Below are positions 57,275 to 64,000 of a stretch of 64,000 nucleotides of DNA, in pieces. The position numbers and the translations under genes were made by a program. The notes beneath the pieces were generated by a model. That model ran no database searches, was not told the origin of the DNA, and was given only the letters and a program-made list of their open reading frames with translations. The stretch spans positions 111,586 to 175,585 of the forward strand of contig CALMSY010000025.1 in assembly GCA_937872475.1 (NCBI GenBank), read 5' to 3'. This DNA comes from 67-14 sp020438345 (GTDB lineage Bacteria; Actinomycetota; Thermoleophilia; Solirubrobacterales; 70-9). How positions within the stretch are numbered: the first letter of the stretch is position 1; each line of letters begins with the position of its first letter.

Positions 57275-58666
57275 ATGGCAAGAACCACCGACAAGTCAGC
57301 TTCCCGGTTTCGTGAGCCGCCGGACCCACGGTTCTGGCGACTGAACCGGTCGATCGAGTTCGATCGGCACCTGGCGCCCTACGACGTGGCGCAGTCTCGG
57401 GCTCACGCGCGGGCACTGAACCGGATCGGTGTGATCGCCGATGACGAGATCAAGGTCCTTGACGAGGGACTCGCCGCGATCGCCGGTGAGCTGGCAGCCG
57501 GCGAGTTCATCTTTGAAGAAGGGGACGAAGACATTCACATGGCGGTCGAGCGTCGCCTCGGCGCTCTGATCGGCGAGCTGGCCGGCAAGCTCCACACCGG
57601 CCGCTCCCGCAACGACCAGGTAGCGACCGATATCTGCATGGCCGTCATGGACGCTGCGGACCATGCCGGCGAACGGATTACCGGCGCGATGCGCGAGCTG
57701 CTGCGGCTGGCCGAAGCACACCGGGACTGGACCATGCCCGGCTACACCCATCTGCAACGGGCGCAACCGGTATATCTCGGTCATCATCTGCTCGCCTGGT
57801 TCTGGATGCTTTCGCGGGACTTCGATCGTTTCCAGGCGGCCCGTCGGGCGGCCGCAGTGATGCCGCTCGGCGCCGGGGCACTTGCCGGAGTCAACTGGGA
57901 GATCGACCGCCATGAGGTCGCCGCCGAGCTTGGCTTCGACTCGGTCACGGTGAATTCACTCGATTCAACCTCGAACCGGGACATGGTTCTCGACTATCTC
58001 TCGGCCGGAGCGATCTGCCTTACCCACCTTTCGCGCATCGGCTCCGAGCTTGTGATCTGGTCCAGCACCGAATTCTCGTTCTGCCAGCTCAGCGAACCTT
58101 TCACTTCCGGCTCCAGCATCATGCCCCAGAAGCAGAACCCCGATTCAGCCGAGTTGTTGAGGGCGAAGGCGCCGCGGGTAGTCGGTGATTTCACGACGTT
58201 GCTCGGGGTTCTCCACGCTTTGCCGCTCACCTACGGCAAGGACATGCAGGAGGACAAGGAACCATTCTTCGATGCGGTTGAGACAGTTGAAGCTACGCTG
58301 GAGATGACCGCAGGAATTTTCGAAGGGATCGAGTTCGACCGCGAACGTCTCCAGAATGCGGCCGGCGACGAGATGCTGGCGGCGACCGAAATCGCCGACC
58401 TGCTGGTCCGTCGCGGGGTTCCATTTCGCGAAGCTCACGGCATCGTTGGCGACCTGGTCCGGCAATGTGTGGCGGAGGGACGCAACCTTTCGGATCTGAA
58501 CCGGGAAGAGCTGGCCGAACGCTCTCCGGAGCTCGACGATGAGTATTACGAGGTACTGAAGCAGGGAAGCTGGCTGGAGTCCAAATGCAGCGAAGGTGGC
58601 ACATCAAGCGCCAGTCTTTCCGCGCAGCTTGACCTCGCCTCGACCCGGGTCGAAGAGATCGCCTGA
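57275..58666 (+). CDS. argH: Argininosuccinate lyase
   Basis: 463-residue fumarase-superfamily enzyme giving arginine and fumarate. Substrate motifs FEEGDEDIHMAVERRL near residue 77, TGRSRNDQVATD, TPGYTHLQRAQP-type region (MPGYTHLQRAQPVYLGHH) and the catalytic-Ser loop GSSIMPQKQNPD near 282, where the second Lys of the usual PQKKNP is Gln. CATAAT (57255-57260) lies 14 nt upstream, next to a GCCCGG/CCGGGC hairpin. No other arg gene is in the window. Convergent with the PBP gene; the stops are adjacent. Confidence 0.95.
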   Translation: MARTTDKSASRFREPPDPRFWRLNRSIEFDRHLAPYDVAQSRAHARALNRIGVIADDEIKVLDEGLAAIAGELAAGEFIFEEGDEDIHMAVERRLGALIGELAGKLHTGRSRNDQVATDICMAVMDAADHAGERITGAMRELLRLAEAHRDWTMPGYTHLQRAQPVYLGHHLLAWFWMLSRDFDRFQAARRAAAVMPLGAGALAGVNWEIDRHEVAAELGFDSVTVNSLDSTSNRDMVLDYLSAGAICLTHLSRIGSELVIWSSTEFSFCQLSEPFTSGSSIMPQKQNPDSAELLRAKAPRVVGDFTTLLGVLHALPLTYGKDMQEDKEPFFDAVETVEATLEMTAGIFEGIEFDRERLQNAAGDEMLAATEIADLLVRRGVPFREAHGIVGDLVRQCVAEGRNLSDLNREELAERSPELDDEYYEVLKQGSWLESKCSEGGTSSASLSAQLDLASTRVEEIA

Positions 58667-61333
58667 TCAGCCGGGTGATGCGCCGCCGGAGGTGATTCCC
58701 CCTCCGGTCGAAGGTGCCGCCGGCGTGGTCGGGGCCGGGGCAGGGGTCGGCGCCGGAGCTGGCGTCGGTGCCGGCGCAGGCTCGGGGGTGGTCGTCTCGG
58801 GAACAGTTGTCTCCGGGACCGGTTCCGTGTACTCGGGAGTGCTGTAGTCCGGAGCGACATAGTCCTCGGTGCTGGTGTCCGTACTGGTGTCGGTGCTGTC
58901 GGTCGACTCGTCGCTGTCTTCTTCAAGCGCTTCGGCTGCCCGCTCGGCTGCGCGATTCACTTCGATCGATTGCCATGCCTCGACCACACGGCCCCAGATA
59001 AGGGCGGGGAAAGTACCGCCGTCAACCGGGCTGCCGGCGTACTCGGTCAGCATCTGGACGTAACCCTCGGGGTAGCCGACCCAGACACAGACAGTGATCT
59101 CGGTTATCGCCCCGCAGAACCATGCGTTCGTGTTGTCTTCAGTGGTTCCGGTCTTGCCCCACTGGCTGTCGTCGCCGATGTAGGCGTTCTTGCCGGTGCC
59201 CTGGGTGACGACTTCATGAAGAATCCCCTTGGCCGTCTGCGCTACTTCAGGCTCGACGACCTTGGTGCTGATCACTTCGTTGTCGCCACCACGAATAGTT
59301 TTGCCGCTTTCGTCGGTGACCTTCGTGAAGGCAACCGGTGAATCACCGGGCTTGGGGGCGAGGGTGCCGCTTACCCGACGCCCGTCGTTGGCCAGGGTCG
59401 AGAAGGCATAGGTCCATTGGAGTGGCGTTACTTCAGAAGTACCGAGAACCATCGCCGGGTTGGTCTCGATTTTGTCGGTCACGCCCATCTTGTGGATCAT
59501 CTTGGCGATCGCCTTGGGGCCACCGTCGATAGTTTCGATGCCGAGTTGGGCGTAAACGGAGTTATCCGAGTTGATGGTGGCGCTGACCAGGTCGCTTACC
59601 CCGGAGTATGAGTCCCCGTAGTTGCTGACCGAGTACGGCTCGCTGATCTTCTTGCCTTCGTCCTTGTCGTAGACCTTGCGCCAGAAGACCTGCGGTGCTG
59701 ACTCGAAAGTCGTGTACGGCGAGATGCCCTGGGCGAGCGCGGTGGTCAGGATGAACGGCTTGATGGTTGAACCCGGCTGCCTGTAACCCTGGGTGGCCAG
59801 ATTGAAGGGGGTCGTGTCGTAGTCGCTTCCCCCGACCATTGCGTCTACGGTGGCATCCTTGTTGTTGATGATCACGACTGAAGCGCTGGGGCCGATGCCT
59901 CCGATCGTGCTGTTTATCGCGTCCTCCGTCGCCTGCTGGACTTCGAGATCGAGGCTGGTCTTGACCTTGAGCCCGCCAAAGAACGCACGGCCGGCACCGT
60001 AACGATCGACCAGTTGCTGGCGCATCCAGGAAGTGAAATAGGGAGCTTCGGAATCGAGGCTCGGTGGGTCGATGTCACCTTGGGCCGGAAGTGCTTCGGC
60101 CTTGGCTTCGTCGTATTGCTCCTGCGTGATGTATCCCTGCTCCAGCATTTTCTGGAGCACTGTGTCGCGCCGGAACAGAGCGGCGTCAGGATTGTTTTTC
60201 GGATCGTATCCCCAGGGATTCTGGACGATTCCGGCAAGGAGAGCGGCTTCGGCCGGAGTGAGCAGCGCGGCGCAGGGTTCTTCCTCGGTGCCGCAGGAAG
60301 GGTGGGCATAGCCGAAGTAGGTTCGGGCCGCCGACTCGATGCCATAAGCACCGGAGCCGAAATAGACCGTATTCAGATATTCGGTGAGGATCTTGTCCTT
60401 TGTCCACTGTTGCTCGATGTGGTACGCGATCGACATTTCGCGCACTTTCTGGAGCGGCGAGCGGTCATTCTGCGCCTCGAGAGCCTGCTTGACCAGCTGC
60501 TGGGTGATCGTCGACGCACCCTGTTTGGCGCTGCGGGCGATGATGTCCTGCACGAGCGCTCGACCAAGGCCCTGCCAGTCAATCCCGCGATGCTCGTAGA
60601 AACGCGAGTCCTCGATAGAGACGACCGCATTCTTCATGTTCGGAGAAATCTGCTCGGCGTCGAGTAGCATCTGGTTTTCGTTGTTGGAAAGGGTGCCGAT
60701 GTACTGGCCCTGGCTGTCGGTAAGGACCGAGTTTTTGGCGGTACGGAACTGGGCGTAGTTCTCGATCGAAGGCAGGTCCTGCGAAACCGCCATCACCATT
60801 CCGAAGAAGGCAGAGCAAAATCCGAGAAAGCCGAGTCCGAGCACGATGAAGAGGATGCGGAGCTTCTTGATCTTTGGCTTGGGCGGTCGGGGCGGAGGAA
60901 CCGGGAGGCTCAGAACACCAGGCGGCGGACCGTTCCCGTTGCCATTCCCGCTGCTGCCGCCTCCGGGTCCGGGAGGTGCCGGGATCGACAACGGTTGCCC
61001 GTTGGGGGAGGTACCCGGTGTGGACCCTCCGCCGGTCGGGTCCACAGAAGTCGCCGGTCCCTTTGATTCGGCTGATCCGCGCCTTCCCAGCTTCGGCATG
61101 TGCAGACGCCGTCCGGATTTCTTCTTTCCGTTGCGACGCCTTCCGGCTCCACCACTTGCCTTCTTGCCACCTGCGGCTTCCTTCTTGCCGTAGGGCCTGA
61201 GTACGCTTTCGGCACCCGTGCCTGGGCCGGTGCTACTGCCGTTTTCAGGCACGCCGGAACCCGACGCGGACGAACCGCGCCCGCTTTCCCGGGAGGTTGA
61301 TCCCGGTGGGTGCTCTGTCTTTCGGAAGGCCAT
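58667..61333 (-). CDS. Class A penicillin-binding protein (glycosyltransferase/transpeptidase)
   Basis: 888-residue bifunctional peptidoglycan synthase. A ~165-residue cytoplasmic N-terminus rich in Lys/Arg/Gly and Pro precedes one membrane helix (ILFIVLGLGFLGFCSAFFGMV). GT51 domain: EDSRFYEHRGIDWQGLGRA with catalytic Glu, and GASTITQQLVKQA. Transpeptidase domain: SxxK in GSTIKPF near residue 530, SxN in NSDNSVY, KTG in GKTGTTEDNTNAWF. The C-terminal ~90 residues are Thr/Glu- then Pro/Ala-rich (PAPAPTPAPAP), a wall-spanning or disordered tail. Divergent from tyrS. Confidence 0.93.
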   Translation of the reverse strand: MAFRKTEHPPGSTSRESGRGSSASGSGVPENGSSTGPGTGAESVLRPYGKKEAAGGKKASGGAGRRRNGKKKSGRRLHMPKLGRRGSAESKGPATSVDPTGGGSTPGTSPNGQPLSIPAPPGPGGGSSGNGNGNGPPPGVLSLPVPPPRPPKPKIKKLRILFIVLGLGFLGFCSAFFGMVMAVSQDLPSIENYAQFRTAKNSVLTDSQGQYIGTLSNNENQMLLDAEQISPNMKNAVVSIEDSRFYEHRGIDWQGLGRALVQDIIARSAKQGASTITQQLVKQALEAQNDRSPLQKVREMSIAYHIEQQWTKDKILTEYLNTVYFGSGAYGIESAARTYFGYAHPSCGTEEEPCAALLTPAEAALLAGIVQNPWGYDPKNNPDAALFRRDTVLQKMLEQGYITQEQYDEAKAEALPAQGDIDPPSLDSEAPYFTSWMRQQLVDRYGAGRAFFGGLKVKTSLDLEVQQATEDAINSTIGGIGPSASVVIINNKDATVDAMVGGSDYDTTPFNLATQGYRQPGSTIKPFILTTALAQGISPYTTFESAPQVFWRKVYDKDEGKKISEPYSVSNYGDSYSGVSDLVSATINSDNSVYAQLGIETIDGGPKAIAKMIHKMGVTDKIETNPAMVLGTSEVTPLQWTYAFSTLANDGRRVSGTLAPKPGDSPVAFTKVTDESGKTIRGGDNEVISTKVVEPEVAQTAKGILHEVVTQGTGKNAYIGDDSQWGKTGTTEDNTNAWFCGAITEITVCVWVGYPEGYVQMLTEYAGSPVDGGTFPALIWGRVVEAWQSIEVNRAAERAAEALEEDSDESTDSTDTSTDTSTEDYVAPDYSTPEYTEPVPETTVPETTTPEPAPAPTPAPAPTPAPAPTTPAAPSTGGGITSGGASPG

Positions 61334-61437
61334 CAGGTGGCGATAAGTGGGTCAGCGCCTGGCATTGGGAGCCGGGTTGAATGCGCTGTCAGCCTCCATA
61401 CAACAACGCGTGAACGACCAAGTAGCGCTACTCAGTC

Positions 61438-61443
61438 TAGCAT
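61438..61443 (+). promoter_or_regulatory. -10 hexamer TAGCAT for tyrS
   Basis: TAGCAT ends 10 nt before GTG 61454 and supports this start over the longer open frame. Confidence 0.4.
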
Positions 61444-61453
61444 TGGCTTCGTC

Positions 61454-62650
61454 GTGTCCAAGGCAAATGGAGAACCCGGAGAGCCCTCGGCCGAGGCCAG
61501 AGAGCAGGCGGCAAAGCTTGCGGGTACTGCCGTGGAGTGCCTCCCTGAAGGACGACTGGCACGCCAGCTGGACCAGGGGAGGCCGCTGCGGGTCAAATTG
61601 GGGATCGATCCGACCGCTCCCGATATCCATCTTGGCCACACCGTCGTTTTGAACAAGCTGCGCGAATTCCAGGAGGCCGGTCATCGGATCGTCCTGATCA
61701 TCGGCGATTACACGGCGAGGGTTGGCGACCCAAGCGGCCGGTCGGCCCAGCGCCCGATGCTGGATCCGGCCGAGATCGACGCGAACGCGGAAACCTTCAT
61801 GGAACAGGCATTCAAGGTTCTTGACCGGGACCGGACCGAAGTCCGCTACAACAGCGAGTGGCTGAGGATGGGGTCGGATGAACTGTTTGCGCTGATGGCC
61901 CGGTCGACGGTAGCGAGGTTGCTTGAACGGGATGACTTCCAGAAACGGATGGCGGCCGGTGAACCGGTCTCGACCCTTGAGTTGATGTACCCGTTGCTTC
62001 AGGGCTTCGACTCGGTGGCGATCGATGCCGATGTGGAGGTCGGAGGCACCGACCAGAAATTCAACCTGCTGATGGGGCGCGATCTGCAGGCCAGTTTCGA
62101 CAAGCCGCTTCAATCCGTGACTACCATGCCGATTCTTCCCGGTATCGACGGTGTGAAGAAGATGTCCAAGTCAACTGGCAACTACATCGGCGTGACGGAA
62201 CCTCCCGAAGAGATGTTCGGCAAGATCATGCGGGTTCCCGACGCGAATCTCCGTGAGTACTGGCAGCTCCTTCTAAGTGAGGAGCCACCGGATGTGCCGG
62301 CCAACGAATCGAAAAGGGAACTGGGGCGGCGGCTGGTCGACAGGTTCCACGGTCCGGACGCGCCGTCTGTCGCCGAGGAACACTTCAACCGTCTGTTCGT
62401 TCGGCATGAGGTGCCCGAACAGATCGACGGGTTTTCGTTCGGTGACGACCCGGTTCACCTGCCTGCGCTCGTCGCAGAAGCCTTCGGCGTGAGTCGAAGC
62501 GAGGCGAGGCGGGCAATCGCCCAGGGTGGAATCAAGCTCGATGGTGAAGGACTGCCGGCTGAGCCACTGGACTACCCGGCTGCGAAGCTCGACGGACGGG
62601 TCCTCCAGCTTGGAAAGCGACGGTTTCGGCGGCTCGTCAACACCTCTTGA
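61454..62650 (+). CDS. tyrS: Tyrosyl-tRNA synthetase
   Basis: 398-residue class I synthetase. HIGH-type motif in APDIHLGHTVVLNKL, KMSKS motif in VKKMSKSTGNYIG near residue 238, and a C-terminal S4 RNA-binding domain (VSRSEARRAIAQGGIKLDG). The long TyrZ-like form with the anticodon arm. GTG 61454 is preferred; the open frame upstream overlaps the PBP start on the other strand. The rRNA operon promoter follows. Confidence 0.95.
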   Translation: MSKANGEPGEPSAEAREQAAKLAGTAVECLPEGRLARQLDQGRPLRVKLGIDPTAPDIHLGHTVVLNKLREFQEAGHRIVLIIGDYTARVGDPSGRSAQRPMLDPAEIDANAETFMEQAFKVLDRDRTEVRYNSEWLRMGSDELFALMARSTVARLLERDDFQKRMAAGEPVSTLELMYPLLQGFDSVAIDADVEVGGTDQKFNLLMGRDLQASFDKPLQSVTTMPILPGIDGVKKMSKSTGNYIGVTEPPEEMFGKIMRVPDANLREYWQLLLSEEPPDVPANESKRELGRRLVDRFHGPDAPSVAEEHFNRLFVRHEVPEQIDGFSFGDDPVHLPALVAEAFGVSRSEARRAIAQGGIKLDGEGLPAEPLDYPAAKLDGRVLQLGKRRFRRLVNTS

Positions 62651-62666
62651 ACCCGCTTGAGCAAAG

Positions 62667-62690
62667 GATTTGGCTTCCCAGAGCCAAATC
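62667..62690 (+). terminator. Hairpin after tyrS
   Basis: GATTTGGCT (62667-62675) / AGCCAAATC (62682-62690), 9 bp, 6-nt loop, followed by GAAATTCATT. A likely terminator that insulates the rRNA operon. Confidence 0.5.
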
Positions 62691-62722
62691 GAAATTCATT
62701 CCCGGGTTTCCGAGCCATTCGC

Positions 62723-62751
62723 TCGACGCACCGTCGGAAAATCTGTATACT
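62723..62751 (+). promoter_or_regulatory. rRNA operon promoter
   Basis: TCGACG (62723-62728), 17-nt spacer, TATACT (62746-62751), 321 nt before 16S rRNA. It is the only strong promoter match in the leader. Confidence 0.6.
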
Positions 62752-63071
62752 CCTTCGTCCGCTCAGTCGGGCGTTGAGTTCGACTGAAGTGCCCCGTGCG
62801 GCGAATCCCGCACCACGGTGTGCGCGGTCTTTGAAAACTGAGCAGCGTGCATTACTTCGGACGGCTTGTCTGTCCGGAGAAATGTTTGAGCCCGATTTGT
62901 TCGAGGCCTCTGGTTTCGAACAATCATTGAATTATCCCGTCATATCCGTTGTCGTATTTGTGTACTGACAACATCCCGATATGACACAGCTCTACGTTGA
63001 GTAAATAGTTTGAGGAACCCGATCTTCGGATCGGGGCCGGCTTCGGCTGGCATTGATACCTCGCAACATTT
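62752..63071 (+). promoter_or_regulatory. rRNA leader with boxA-like antiterminator and processing stems
   Basis: boxA-like GGTCTTTGAAAACT starts at 62826. A hairpin around GGACGGCTTGTCTGTCC follows near 62859-62877. A stem with arms TCATATC-C-GTTGTC and GACAAC-ATCCC-GATATGA spans 62940-62984. Two UUCG-capped hairpins, CCCGATC/GATCGGG (63018-63035) and GCCGGC/GCTGGC (63036-63051), precede the mature 16S end, consistent with RNase III processing and antitermination sites. Confidence 0.6.

Positions 63072-64000
<929 letters not shown>

Overview
The window is GC-rich chromosomal DNA of an actinobacterium. It ends in the first ~930 nt of a 16S rRNA gene. The 16S text together with the gene content (GatCAB, type II NADH dehydrogenase, menaquinone synthesis, DUF1800/DUF1501 secreted pairs, many leaderless starts) suggests the Thermoleophilia/Solirubrobacterales, but that placement is inference. 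I see no phage, insertion sequence, CRISPR array or tRNA gene. Most of the DNA is ordinary housekeeping sequence; the unusual material is in intergenic regions and 5' leaders.

Layout. 0-11.9 kb: 3' end of dnaE, an acyl-CoA dehydrogenase, a choloylglycine-hydrolase-type amidase, glutamate decarboxylase, gltX, a cysteine operon (Rrf2 regulator-cysK-cysE), a PcrA/UvrD helicase and folD. 11.9-24.8 kb: a large secreted glycine-rich repeat protein, gatC-gatA-gatB, a secreted trypsin-like protease, an NDH-2, an exported DUF1800-DUF1501-cupredoxin operon and a small zinc-ribbon membrane protein. 24.8-30 kb: envelope glycosyltransferases and an SQD1-like UDP-sulfoquinovose synthase.

30-56.7 kb is dominated by branched-chain amino acid and serine synthesis: ilvB-ilvN (translationally coupled to menF), ilvC, serC-serA, leuA, an XRE/cupin regulator-leuC-leuD-methyltransferase-leuB operon, ilvE and cimA. 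Embedded in it are the menaquinone genes: menF, menE, and menB-menA-menC-menD on the minus strand. A paralogous DUF4389 membrane-protein pair also lies here. 57-64 kb: argH, a class A penicillin-binding protein, tyrS, and a ribosomal RNA promoter and leader running into 16S rRNA.

Cis-regulatory observations. (1) leuA has a 19-codon leader ORF with five consecutive Leu codons. Those codons are perfectly complementary over 11 nt to the leuA Shine-Dalgarno region, which suggests leucine-responsive translational attenuation. (2) A ~100-nt palindromic element occurs inverted at 2.2 kb and 47.3 kb, with a half copy at 47.4 kb. Eight of 14 substitutions between the two long copies lie in five base pairs, and all keep pairing. 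(3) cimA has an Ile/Val-containing leader ORF whose stop codon lies in the loop of one of two mutually exclusive hairpins. (4) Four 20-bp repeats with a GAACC-C-GGTTC core sit just upstream of the leuA leader promoter. (5) At least a dozen genes have a TANNNT-type -10 hexamer only 6-8 nt before the start codon, so leaderless transcription appears common and was used to choose starts.
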